Source: Gnetum montanum (lineage: Eukaryota > Streptophyta > Gnetopsida > Gnetales > Gnetaceae). From it: a DNA stretch of 64,000 bases. Positions 33,060-45,067 of the stretch are shown piece after piece. Below the pieces are notes generated by a model. It was not told the origin of the DNA, searched no databases, and saw only the letters and a program-made list of their open reading frames with translations. Made by a program: the position numbers and the translations under genes. Positions within the stretch are counted from its first letter, which is position 1, and every line of letters starts with the position of its first letter. Location of the stretch: NCBI GenBank assembly GCA_015680685.1, contig MNCI01008733.1, positions 137,045 to 201,044 of the forward strand, read 5' to 3'.

Positions 33060-36000
33060 TCAATGCATGTGGTAGTTGATGTTGAGGTTGTGGTTATCCT
33101 ACTGCAACTATGACTTCTGGTGAAAGAAAAAAGGCATCCAATAATTCTTTCATCTTCTCTTCCATACTCTTGGAATCATACATAGTCCATGTAGTATCAT
33201 CAATGTGGGCCAGTATGGAAACATCCAAAGGATAGGACATTATAGGAAACCAATCCTTGGCATTATCAAACTAGGTAGTGAATTTTTTGTATTTGAAATT
33301 GAATGCCCTTATAGCCTTTCACAGCTTCTAGTAGTCATTCATTCTCTTAGGTAGGTTCTTAGCTATTGATACTTGATCTATGAATTAGGTTTTGAGAACT
33401 TTAAGTTTAGCATTGGTCATTTTTAGCTTTTTCTTTGTCTCCTTGTGATGCTTGAACTTGACCTTGTACAACAAGTATGAGTTGGCCACTTGTTTCTCTA
33501 ATTCTAATCTTGTCCTATTAATAGTCAACATTGCTAAGTTTGAATAATGAAGGTTATCTAGCTCCATGTACTCCATCATCTCCTTTATTTGTAGCTCATT
33601 GAGGTGGATTTTTGCCATCTTATAATTATTTAGTCCATCAAAGATGGGCTTCTACACATTGTCTCCTTGTTAAAGTTGTTGTAGGGCCTCATTCATCTTT
33701 ACCTTTGCATGTTGAATATGTTTTTCATTAATTGCCTTTTTAAGGCCAACCTAGTGTCTGTAATGATTTTTGACCCTTTTAAACTTAGGGCTTCATTTTT
33801 CTAGGCAACAATCTCGATTGCTGATTTTTGATGAAGAGCTTAAACCTCCTCCATTAAGAGATTGTGATTTTCTATAGCCAATCATCTTAGTTTTGTGTTC
33901 ACCTTGGCAAGATACTCTTTCTCTTGTCAAATGAATTTTTCCATTTGATCTGTTTGAATATTGACATTTTGTAGGTGATGGTTCTCATGGGTCAAAACTA
34001 CATTTTCCTTATGAACCTCGAATAAGTCCTTTTCTATTTTATATGTTGTAGCTTTTGCTATGGATTTTTTGAAGGTTAAAAAGTCCTTTGTGTACTTAGC
34101 CTCTTGGAGTTTATGTTGAAGTTGCTAAAAAGCTTCATCTTGTGTTACATTCTAGTTGAGTATGATGGGATCAACAAGGCAAGCTTTAAATTTTGCAACT
34201 TCCACAACCAAACATTGATTTTTAGTTGTGGTTGTTTCAAGTTGGGCATTAGAAATGAGGACTTTGCCCCTAGTCTCAAGTAGCTTTGACTAGGTTGTAG
34301 TGATGGTATTTGGAAGATCAAAGATATTCAGAAATGATTACTCTATTCCCACTAGTTGGTCTAACAACTTCTCATGTTGGGCTACACTGAATCTCCCACT
34401 TCCTACTCCTATGGATACCTACACATATATGAGTGTAGCTACATATAACATAGATGTTGTAGGGGCATTGAGTGCTTTAGCCACTCTATCAACTACCACC
34501 TCTACCACTATTTCCTATCCTTGGTATTGCATCACCAAGATAATTGTCCCTTTGTCCTCTACTAAGTGAACTAAAAAAGTATTGAAATTTCTAGAGATTT
34601 TTTAGGATTTTTTGTTGTTCTAAGGGGGATACTATTATCTATTGAGTGCTACGATTCAATCTTATAGGCACTTGTATTCATTAGGCAGAAAAAAATAGCG
34701 TGAAACCCTCCATCCCGCTAATGGATCTTGGTACTTCATTGAGATGGCTCAATGCTAGTATGTAGATAGAGGATTCTCCACCACTCAATCCTACTTGCTA
34801 TTTTTGTAGGAGTTACTCACAAACTTCACACATGTGCTTGATGGTAGTGTAGGCCTTTGATGTTGTTTCATAAGTAGGTGGGATGGTGGCTACTCCTCTT
34901 CTTGCATTTTGACAAGCACCTTATCTTTCATCATTTCCATCCAAGATGTGGCTAGAGCATGTCAAATCTTGTCATTGGAATAGTAGGTTATTCCTCCTAT
35001 TTTACGTAATTTTTAGATCAAATGTGGGAGCAAAAGTGCCTTCCTCCCATGATCATTTTCCTTGAAGTGCTTCTCTATCTCAAGATAGATTAGCTATGGG
35101 AGATTGATAGGAAATTTTCTACAAAGAATGGCACATGCAGAAGCTGAGAAGACTATCACCTTACTTTTTCTCACCATTAGATTGAGGTGGTATGCCACTA
35201 TCTTGAGGTATGCTTGCTTTGCGATTGTGAGTGCACCATATTCTTTATGGTAAACACCATAGCACTATTGGACCCACTCCTTTTTCACCTTTGGATCTAC
35301 TTACATTGAGATTTCTACCAAGGTTTCCCTAGATTTTAGCAACTTGAGGGTCTAAGAGATGCCCTCCATTAAGTAGGACATACTCATGTCCTTGATCTTC
35401 ACTATGGCATCACCCTACTTGTTACTCTAGAAGAGATATGTTTCTCCCATGTACCATTCTCCACTAGAAGAAATGATGGGTCACATATGAGAATTATGTA
35501 ACTAAGTTTTCATTGCTTCTAGGGTGAAGTCCAAGAAGGTATCAAATTTTAGTTCTCAAATAAGCTAATGTTGAATCTCCCTAGCCATGATTTGCCTTAG
35601 GAAGGCATTTTTCAAAGTGACCTCAAGGTTTGGCCTTAGTCCTACTGAAATTTCTCTATTATAGTAATGGGAATTTGTTCGATAGATTCCACTTCAACCT
35701 TCTCCCAAAGAGGTCCCATTGCATAATTTTTGGCTACCAACTCCTAGAGCTATTCTTGCTATGATCCCCTATTAGTTTTGGGCCCCTTGTCCCTTAATTG
35801 TGATAGTCCTCCTAACTACAAATGCTTAGGTCTTGGTGTCATTTGTAATCACAACATGACCAAGGATTAGTGTTTTATGTGTAACTTTATAACATTTGGT
35901 TACCTTGTCTCTTTGGATTAGTCATACCTAGCAAAGTTGTGATCATGGTAGATTTAATTATTTTAATATTATTTCATTTAGATGGCTACCAGAGTACATT
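33060..36000 (-). pseudogene. A2 accessory frame: plant-transposon-like domain plus coiled coil
   Basis: Between integrase and 3' LTR, same strand as pol. Around 35300-34980 the translation reads KEWVQ, CYGVYHKEYGALTIAKQAYL, KIVAYHLNLMVRKSKVIVFS and FPINLP, followed by IEKHFKENDHGRKALLLPHL. This resembles the 'putative plant transposon protein' family. A coiled-coil part lies at 33618-33385: MEYMELDNLHYSNLAMLTIN and LELEKQVANSYLL. It aligns with A3 47740-47930 (EYMELENLRYTNLAMLTS), so the two accessory proteins are homologous. No transmembrane segments are seen, so it does not look like the env-like protein of some Athila elements. Many stops and frameshifts. Confidence 0.6.
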
Positions 36001-36250
36001 GGAATGGTTTAACTCTCATGAATTAGTGATCTTGATATTATTTTATTAGTTTAACCTTGTGGGAGTTAAACCTAAGGTTTGTGGCCCTCATGATGTAGAG
36101 CTCATTTTTGGTAGTTGCAAGAATGAATAATGAGGTTAATCGGACAAGCATTGTGAAAGTTATGAGTTCTAGAAGATTTTGAGCTTTCAAAACTACAAAA
36201 GCGTCTCTCATATTTTGAAGCAAATGGAAAAAATTTACTAATTATTGCAC

Positions 36251-36365
36251 CATTTATAGATTTTTTAAGCTATGTCAACAAGATTGCATCAATGCAGTTG
36301 GCTATGTTAATGGAATCATGTCGACATAGCCGATTGCATCGACAAGATCCCATTCATGTGGTAGA
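36251..36365 (-). promoter_or_regulatory. Internal U3-like promoter of A2
   Basis: Minus strand reads TACCACATGAATGGGATCTT, then two GATGCAATC words, then TCTATAAATGG (about 36251-36261) as TATA box. The A2 LTR U3 has TACCACATCAATTGGATCTC, GATGTAATC and a TATA-like CCTATATAAATG in the same order. It lies just upstream of the accessory frame. Promoter function is inferred from this resemblance. Confidence 0.55.
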
Positions 36366-36615
36366 AAGATAGAATTTTTTATCATTAGAAATAATGGGAA
36401 AAAAGCGTTTATACAGAAAATTGAAGTTCATAGGAAGCCAAAAGGACCAAGAACATGATGAAATGTGCAAAGAGGGTTAGATAATTCACAAAAAGGAGAT
36501 TTTTCTTAAACAATTTTAATTAAGAAGTGGAAAATTGGATGCAATCAACATGGGATGTGAAAGATTTGAATGGAAAAATGTCTAACGGATGAGGAACTTA
36601 ACCAACCCAACCAAG

Positions 36616-36658
36616 AAGTATGCAAGTGGATCCTCCCCATAGCAAGCTCATGCCCTTA
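36616..36658 (-). other. Conserved non-coding block, A2 copy
   Basis: Minus strand GAGCTTGCTATGGGGAGGAT then CCACTTGCATA, matching A1 6846-6895 and A3 44590-44631. It lies about 350 bases upstream of the internal promoter. Confidence 0.6.
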
Positions 36659-37749
36659 AACCAAGGAGTTCATGGGCTTTTTGGATGATTAATGGTTATG
36701 GTTAGTTAAGGACCAAATCACCAAAGAAATTATTAGAGAATTTTGACCATATGAAATAAAGACATTAAAATAAACATGAAAAATAAAAGTGAGGTGAGTT
36801 ATGAAAAGCATAGATGGATGAAATAGAGAGTGTAATGGAGACCTGTATCATGCTCACATGTAGTCCCTTGTGGATTTTGTGGTTAAAATGACTTGATAAA
36901 GTCCATCCTTAGTCTAAACTAAAATCATTTAAATTTAGTGACTTTGCATTGATGCTCTTAGACTAGTCCACCTACCAAAGTGCAAGAATATCTCCACAAA
37001 TTAATCATCATTCCAAAAAAGAAGAAAAAAGAAGTAGGAAGTGAGAATGGCCTTAGTTAGAGGGGTTCTTTAGGCATAAATAACATGTCTTTCTAGTCCT
37101 ATAACTAGTGCTTGTAGCCCATTATTGTGTTTAAGGTGTGTGCTTTGAATTCCCATTTTCATTTTTTTTATTTTCTATTTTTTTTATGGAAACACACCAT
37201 CCAAAGACTTTAGCTTCTTGTTATTGGTCAACAGTGGAATGATGAAGGACCTATGAAGATACTGATGTATCCAAGAGATTATGCAAGTACAAAAAGTGTC
37301 AAATCCCATTGAAGTCACACCCTTGTATTTCCATTTAATCTATTTCACATTTGAAAACTACAAAGATCACAAGTTCATTATAAGTTTCATTAAAGAAAGG
37401 ACCTCATATTTCAAAAACAAAGGAACACCATAGAGTTTTGTGGATTGATGGATGACATGAACTCACTACTTGTTATCATAAAGATAAACCATGTCTTAGT
37501 TATCAATCATCAAAATTGAAAGATAGAATCCAGACATTAGCAATCAAATAACATTATAGTACAAACCACCATTAATTAATAGGTATTGTTACACTTAGTC
37601 TTGATGGAAACAAAGAAAAAGAAGATAAACATAAGAAAAATGCAAATAAAATAAAGTAAAATATAGAAGAAATTATAAAATATTTAGGATAAAATAGAAC
37701 ATACTAAAAATGGTGTAAAAAATTGAAAAACTAAGAAGCTACCTTGGTT

Positions 37750-40610
37750 ATTTTTAGCATGGATGATAATCACCTCTATGATTGACTTGAAAGAAGGAGA
37801 TATGAAATATTAAGAATTCTTGTCCATCCATTGAGGTATTTTGGTTAATGGCTCTTTTAGGTTCATGGAAAGGTTTGAGTTGTTGCATTTTGACTAGTTG
37901 TTTCTTATTTGGGCTTTCAAGTCTATAAATTAGCATGGCCCTAGATGGAAAGGTTTCTTACATAATGTAAGGTCCCTCCCATAATTTTTGAAACTTAGTT
38001 ATTGTGGCACATGTGTGGGATTCCAATAGAGGACCTTATCTCCTAGTTTAAATCTTAATTTTCTAATTCTAAGTTCATTTCATTGCTTATTAAATGCCTT
38101 GTGCACTTTGTTGGATCATAAGGGCAATAATTAGTTCTCATCTAGCAAGTTGAGACTCATTAATCATTCTTTTTGTGCTATGATAAGGTCAAGGATTGAG
38201 ATCACAAGCTTTTGAAAGTCTATAGAGTTCTACTTGAATAGGAAGAGTTGGTATTTTTTTGAACATGAGCTCATAGGGAGAGTAGCCAATAAGAATTTTC
38301 CAAGTGGAGTGGTAGGCCTAAAGGGTATCATTGAGTTTTGTGATCAAATCCCTCCTACCTTTACTAATGGTTTTTATTAGTATCTTTGTTATTTTACTAT
38401 TAGTAACCTCTTTTAGATCATTGGCTTGAGGTTGGTAGGATGTTGTTAGTTTATGTTCAACCCCTAAGAATTGCATGAGCTTCTCAAAGGTAATACCTAT
38501 AAAATGAGTTCCATTGTTAGAAAGAAGGGCACGTGGCATCCCAAACATATTTACAACTTGCTATTGTATAACAACCATAGAAGATGTGCAATTAGTGATG
38601 GCCACTACTTCTACCTATTTTGTATAGTAGTCAATAGCTAATATGATGTGTGCCTTTTCCTTGGACATGGAAGTAATGAAAACCATGAAATCAATGGCCC
38701 AAATTTCAAAGGGCTCCAATGGTTAGATCCACTATTTAGGTCTCTCCATATGAGCAATTATTTCACCATCACATTGGCAACATTCATAGGAGTAAATGAA
38801 GTGGTAAGCATCCTTGAAAATTGTTTGTTAATAATACTCTTCCATGATGATCTTAATGGCCATGTGTCTCCTAGCATAGTGACCCCCACAAGGGTCCTCA
38901 TGAGTGTCTTGAAGAATAAGTAGTTGATCATAATCAAGAACCTAGCAACAAACCAGGCCATCGATGCACATCTTCTAAAGCTATTCGTTGATTTCCATGA
39001 AGTGTTTTGCTTAGTGAAGAAACTATTATTTTCTCTTGTTGTCCCATTCTATGGCATCTCTTGAGTGAGAAGGTAGGTGACAATGCCATGGTAGTAGTTG
39101 ATTTTAATGGGAACTTATTTACTTATAGCCCCAACAAAGAGTAGTTCATTAGGAAACTAATTTGAAAGTGGGATCTCCCCCTCTTTATTGTCCCATATCA
39201 AGTGACAAAATTGGTCAACAACCATGTTCTTACTCTCCTTTCAATCAACCATTGTTAGATTGAATTCCTATAAGATTACCAGCTATCGTATGACACAGGG
39301 GCTTACCATTGGCTTATTCATCAGGAACAGGATTACATTGTGGTCTATGTGCATAAATACCTTGTACCAAAGCACATAGTTCCTAAATATTTTCAAGGCA
39401 TATACCATTGCCATTAGCTCTTTCTCTGTGATGGTGTAGTTCAACTATGCATCCACAATGCTCCTACCCATACAGTAGATGCAATAAGGACATTTTTGAT
39501 TATCCAACTACATGATCATGGATTTGAAGGCATAATTTGATCCATCCATCATAACATGAAAGTGTCTAGACCAATAAGGTGCTCATAGGATTGGAGTTTT
39601 TATGAGATTCTACTTAAGGTGCTGGAATGCATGCTTGCATTTCTTGGTCCAAATAAGCGGAGCATCCTTTTTTGTCAACTTCACCAATGGTTAGAAAATT
39701 TTATAAAAATTTGTGATGAATCATCGATAGTAGCTAGTGTGGCCAAGGAATTACCTCACATATTTGATAGTTTTTAGCTATCAGGTAATTCCTTTTATGA
39801 CCCTTATTTTTTAAGGATTCACCTCAATCCCTTTTTTGTGATATTCTATGCTCCAACACAATGCCCTTTTGGACCATCAAGTGGCTTTTCTACCAATTGA
39901 GCCTAAGGTTAGTCTCCACACACCTTTTTAGCACTTGATCAAGATGGCTTAGGGCTTACTCAAACATAGCCCCATAGGTGGATAAGTCATCTATGAATAC
40001 TTTCACCTTACTACAAATCTACTATTGAAAAATGCTCATGACAAGGCATTGAAATGTTATTGGGGTGTTGCATAGGCCAAACAACATCTTTCTGTATGCA
40101 AAAATCCCTCAATGACTTGTGAATGTGGTTTTGGCCTTATCCTTTAGTGCTATGTAGATTTGGTTATAGCCACTATAACCATCCAGAAAGTTGTAGTAGC
40201 AATGCCTAAAAATGATGTCCAATACCTGGTCTACAAATGGCAAAGTAAAATGATCCTTGGATGTTGCCATATTTAATAGCCTGAAAACAATGTAGACCCT
40301 TCATTTTCGACCTTTCTTTGGCACTATCACAAGTGGAATAATCCACTTGATATCTATAATAGGATAAATGAACACTACCTTGAGGAGTTATTCAATCTCC
40401 TCTTTGATGATATGCTTTAACTTGGGATTCAATTGTTGATGCAACTACCTCTTAGGTTTCATGGAGGGATCCAGGTAGAAGCAATGCTAGCATATCTAAG
40501 AATCAATTCTAGTGAGTTCAAAATATGACCAAGAAAATGTTGTTCCTCATTTGTTGATTGCCTCCAATAGCTTCTTTTTCTATATAGGAGCAAGTTTGGC
40601 ATTGATAATG
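37750..40610 (-). pseudogene. pol: A2 pol part 2: reverse transcriptase, RNase H, integrase
   Basis: Minus strand, continuing from the part beyond A3. Reverse transcriptase (40470-39800): NPKLKHIIKEEIE, PLVIVPKKGRK, SKDHFTLPFVDQVLD, LDGYSGYNQI, MLFGLCN and VFIDDLSTYG (catalytic YxDD as FIDD), then HLDQVLKRCVETNLRLNW, a signature of the Athila lineage. RNase H (39580-39300): MMDGSNYAF, NYTITEKELMAMVYALKIF and FMHIDHN. Integrase (39000-38300): a zinc region with CC near 38770, IWAIDFM, then FGMPRALLSNNGTHFIG, TTSYQPQAND and ITKILIKTISKGRRD. A C-terminal piece runs to about 37754. Numerous stops. Together these copy the RNA and insert the DNA. Confidence 0.8.
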
Positions 40611-40615
40611 ACTAG
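40611..40615. repeat. Target-site duplication of A3, left
   Basis: ACTAG, identical to 49252-49256. Confidence 0.9.
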
Positions 40616-41443
40616 TGATGAGTCATCATTTAGGCTGACCATGATATTGCATACAGGATATTGCATGTCAGTCGCAATATCGCATACTCGATATCACAGC
40701 CTATCTCCTCATCTATAAATAAGAGGTAGACAGGTGAGTTTAGGAATCTAGTTTCTAGTCCCTTAGCTAAACTCTTGCAGTTTTCCCTTCTTAGAGTTAG
40801 AATTATTTCCTAGTGTATGCCTATAGTGTGGTGATTGTAATTGTATAGCATCCTTTATTCAAGTGTGATGTACTTGGACATGCACATGACCGACAATAAA
40901 GATCAAGATTACTTCATCATTGCAGCATTCACTTAGTTTAATTATTTAATTAATTATTAGTTATTGCTTTCATAGTTAATCTCTCTCACCCTTAAAATCA
41001 TGTGAAAATGTGGAATGAGTATGACTTGATTACGAGCATTTAAGTGTGACTACTTGGTAACCTAGTAGCATACCTAGGATCTACACTTGGTAATCCTAGT
41101 GGTAGTCATGCACAAAGTCCAATATGTGTACGGATAATCAAGGAATGGATGCTCATCACACTTAGGCTAGATTAGATTCTCTCACCCTTCTCTCCTAGCT
41201 TAGTTAATATTACTTTCCATTGCCTTTAGGAGTAGCATTAGATTAGAAACCCATCATACACCTCACTTTGGACTAAACCATACGTGACAAAGCTAAAACT
41301 AGTCCAGGTGGGAAGATAGTGAATTTTGACTTAAGGCTAACTATCTAGATGCCAAAACTAGTCCATCTGTAGAGTTCGATCGGATTGCACATGTAACGCT
41401 TGTATTCATATGGTTGAGTGTAGGGGTACCTCGCCACTCATCA
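40616..41443 (+). repeat. 5' LTR of A3 (828 bp)
   Basis: TGATGAGTCATCATTTAGGC to CGCCACTCATCA. It differs from the right LTR by scattered changes, many of them C to T or G to A at CG steps of the U3 repeats. Confidence 0.95.
40649..40721 (+). promoter_or_regulatory. U3 repeat and TATA box in the A3 5' LTR
   Basis: Decayed GATATTGCATACAGGATATT words, then GCAATATCGCATACTCGATA, 20 to 30 bases before TATAAATA at 40714-40721. This would start the genomic RNA. Confidence 0.65.
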
Positions 41444-41463
41444 TTGGCACCATTGTCGGGGAC
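41444..41463 (+). other. Primer-binding site of A3 (tRNA-Asp type)
   Basis: TGGCACCATTGTCGGGGA, three mismatches from TGGCGCCGTTGCCGGGGA, the complement of the 3' end of plant tRNA-Asp used by Athila elements. It starts one base inside the LTR end. Confidence 0.8.
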
Positions 41464-41585
41464 GGTGCTAGTTATCTAGATTAGTTATATCATACAAGGT
41501 CACTGTAAAGGAATTAATGATACGTCTTTTAGAAAGAAATATAATTATTAAAATTCATACGTAATTCACACACAACTTCACAACC

Positions 41586-43568
41586 ATGCCTCTCCTACAA
41601 GACTATAACAATGCTACACTTAGTAAGAAAGTTCATTGGAGAACCAATGAACTATATGACGATGAAGATTGGAGTACACAACCTGAAGTGGGGGTCTTTT
41701 ATAAAGATGAATGAAAGAAACATCATTACAATGCATGAAAGCATAACTTACCTGATGACAATGAACCCCTACTGGCCACTACAAGCTTAACACAAATACA
41801 AGAGGCTATTCGAATCTCACGTAGGCATCGTAAAGAGAGCCATCTACCCAAGCTCTATTTAAACAAATTTCCTAAATTTTTAGGAGCCTATGACTTATAT
41901 CCACATCAACATTTACAAGCCTCCTATGATGCCTACACATGGAACAACATTGATAATGGTTGGAAAAAACTTAAGCTCTTTACTATGACACTCGTTGACC
42001 AAGTAAAATTATGGTATAGATCATTAAAACCAAATTCAATATGACACTGGTCAACAATGGTAGAAGTATTTAATGAAAAATATCAAACCTACACAAGAGT
42101 GTTAGCCTTGAGGAAACAAATCCAAGGATGAAAACAAGCGTAACATGAACCCTTGGACATGGCCTTAGAAAGATATTATGCACTATTAAATAACTGTCTA
42201 GGCCATGGGTTTTCTGAGGAAAGGCTAATGTACCATATCATTGATGGGCTTCATGATGCAACAAGAGAGACCTTAGGAATGTATGCCCAGGGTCAACTAT
42301 ACAAACTATGAACCCATCAAGTCCAAGAGCTTATTAAGAGGATATCAAAAGAAGAAGGAGAAATGGCTAGATGGGAGAGTGTTGAAAAACATCAACAAGA
42401 CCAAAATCTCAACTTAACAAAGGTCCATGATCATAAAAAGGATAAATCAACCAATCTCAAGGTGGAAACATCATCTTTGCCAACACAACAATCATTAGAA
42501 GAAGTCGAGGAAAAGATTAATAAGATGTTGGAATGGATGTATCAGAGGTGTGGATAATTTATCAACATTATTGGAGATAGAGTTTTGACAACCCAAGAAG
42601 TAGGATAAAATAGTAGACGATCAGAAAGAAGGGATAAGGAAAATAAGAGCTCAACTTCCAATCATACGTATGAATGCAACATATGCCTATACAATTACCC
42701 CAAGGGTCAATTCCCAATATTGTTACATTTACATGAGCATTGGGGAAACACATTACATCCAGAGTTTGTACAAAGATACGGTGTTTGATCACAGTGGAAA
42801 CAATCCCAGTCATGGAGGAGACCACCCTTAGACTAGAGACACCCTTAATATCATCCAAATACAAATGCCTATCACATTTAACATCCTATTTCTCCAGCTG
42901 GGCCAACATACTCTATCTCACTGCATTATCATTCTCCTCAATACTATCAGCCCATGCCTTCAGCAAAACCACCACCTTATGCACCCTATACTCATCCTAA
43001 CTTTCAACATTCTCATCCTTTCCCTCCTTCCACAGTGCCACCAAATGTTTCTAAGGTACTTGCACCATAGCAACAACCCACAAACATCACTTGTGTTACT
43101 ACTTCCAACAGTAGTGAGAAACCTCAGCAACATCAAAAGTGCCCCTTCTTTAAACATGGCCATAAGAAGGTACAACACAATTCCAAGGCCATTGCATCCT
43201 ACAACTTAGCACAAGCCCAACATTATGGTGCACCCTTATCTTCAAACCCAACGCCTCATGTAACTTCAGTAGGGCCACCAACTCACACTCCAATAACAAT
43301 ACAGCCCAATGAACACAAAAATGGAGAGTGACAACCTAATCCTTGCATACCATCTAATGGTCTCAAACATCATAGTGGGTCAACTTGTTATCTAGGAACT
43401 ACATCGTATAAATTGCCCCATTATGCTCATTATAATCAAGTGTGTGAACCCCGATGGGGTAAGTATGGCCAAGCCCTAATACTTCCAACATGCAAGGATT
43501 CTCATCTTTCATTTATTAATCCTTTCCATCCTCAACCAATTCGTTATGGAGGATATCCTCCATTCTAG
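41586..43568 (+). pseudogene. gag: A3 gag (660 codons, one frame, about 14 stops)
   Basis: The ATG at 41586 opens MPLLQDYNNATLSKKVHWRT. The retrotransposon Gag domain follows (41850-42130): LYLNKFPKFLGAYDLYPHQH, LKLFTMTLVDQVKLWYRSL and VFNEKYQ, a good match to the gypsy Gag family (PF03732-like). A Lys/Glu-rich segment (42360-42550), a Pro/Tyr-rich stretch (42900-43060) and a weak Cys/His remnant (CPFFKHGHKK, about 43140) come next. The frame closes at 43566-43568. No frameshift is needed over 1983 bases, yet about 14 in-frame stops occur, many of them TGA where CGA would be natural. The protein would form the particle. No protease domain follows. Confidence 0.8.
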
Positions 43569-44930
43569 TAACAAGTAGGATTAATAACCACATTTTATTT
43601 TTTTTAATTTTACAACTTTTTGTTTTCCAGTTTTTCATTTTTCAATTTCTTGTTTTATCTTTTTGTCTTTTTGTCTTTTTATAAGTAATCTCATATATGA
43701 ATAAAACACTTATGTGGATCTTTTTTGAGGTGCGTTCTATGTTATTAAGTCATGAGTGATCAATTATTTGGAACAGAGAGCCCATTACACCCACTCATCC
43801 ACTCTACAAATAAGAGGTTTTGTTTGAGGGTATAGTGATGTTCTTAACATTTTTAGAACTTAAAATTAATTTTGTGTTCATTGTACCAAGAATGAAGAAG
43901 GATGGACCAAGAGGGAGTGATTAGGGTGTGACATCAAGGGGATTTGCAGATTCTCTTTGATGACATCTTTAGATGTTATCATGCAACGTGGTAGTACTAA
44001 GATCCTTGTCGATCTAATGAAAAATGGAAGTAAGAGTAATCAAAAGGGCACTCGAAAATCCAATGCTATTCTACGGGGTCCCACTGGAAAGACATGCACC
44101 CATGCCTAAAGGTTGGTAGCTTCTCTGGATTCAGTATTCAAAAAAAAAGAGAAGCAAAAAAGAAAAGAAAAGAAAAGTTCCACAAAACAAAAATCACTCC
44201 TCCCTTGAACAAAATGCCAAGTGATTGTACGCCTTGTTGTTATGGTACTCCTGTAGTTGCTCATCATGGGATGAAATAATGTGATGTCACTGATCAGAGG
44301 AATGGACTTGGTCCTAATCTTGGAATGATGAGTTAATGAAACCTTAATCATGCTTTACACGTAGGATTCATTGTGCCCTAGGTCAGTTACCTCATGTCCC
44401 AATCTCTACAATCCCTTCTATACTTCTTCTCATCTTACTGTTCACGTAATTGTAGCTTGTGTCCTGTGTAGCATAGAATTCTTACCTCATTCTGGTGATA
44501 TTTACATGTGTGTGTTTTGTGGAGTTAGTGTAGATTACATTTAACCCTTCTAGTGCCCATAGACACTTTAAGTGTGGTTACACAAGGGCATTATAGGTTG
44601 GAACCTACTTTGGGGAGGATCCATTTGTGTAATTTTTTGTAATCTTCACTTGTGACATAGTTCACACACATCATTTCTTATCCTCAGCATAATTCTCAAA
44701 TATTTTTCTTTCCCTACTATTATCCCTCTGAATAATAATGTTCCTGTGTACCATTACATAACCTTTTTCTTACCACCTAAGGTTCTATTAATAAAATCCA
44801 CACCATCATCATTAATTGTGCCTTTCAAATTAATGGAATTACCCTAGAACTCCTTGACAATAACCCAATGTCCTCAATTTACAACGTTGATTTCAAGAAA
44901 ATCCTTTAAAAATTTAGTATTTTTTTGTGC
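43569..44930 (+). other. A3 intergenic region with conserved block
   Basis: Non-coding. Contains an A-rich tract at 44140-44180 and the block shared with A1 and A2 at 44549-44631 (TTTGGGGAGGATCCATTTGT and, upstream, TCTAGTGCCCATAGACAC). No pol motif seen. Confidence 0.5.
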
Positions 44931-44947
44931 CTCATGTCACTAAGGCC

Positions 44948-45067
44948 GTGATATCGCGTACGCGGTATCGTGGCCGACGTGATATCGCGTACGCGACATC
45001 GTGGCTGATGTGATATCGCGTACACGATGTATTGTACGTGATATCACGTCCCCACAACCTATAAATA
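44948..45067 (+). promoter_or_regulatory. Internal U3-like promoter of A3: 31-bp repeats plus TATA box
   Basis: GTGATATCGCGTACG begins at 44948, 44979 and 45010 (exact 31-base period), with a fourth, weaker start at 45038. The core GATATCGCGTACGCGATATC, a perfect palindrome in consensus, is also the core of the LTR U3 repeat. TATAAATA follows at 45060-45067, as in the LTR (48522-48529). The accessory frame starts about 490 bases downstream. Promoter function is inferred from sequence. Confidence 0.65.

Noticed and set aside
33060-36000. Accessory frame of A2 (and of A3) as an envelope-like protein
   Set aside because: Some Athila elements have an env-like frame here, but I see no signal peptide or transmembrane segments, and the visible domains are plant-transposon-like and coiled coil.
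44948-45050. Regular direct repeats resembling a CRISPR array
   Set aside because: The spacers are not unique, the units are palindromic and abut a TATA box, the same motif is in the LTR, and the context is a plant retrotransposon.
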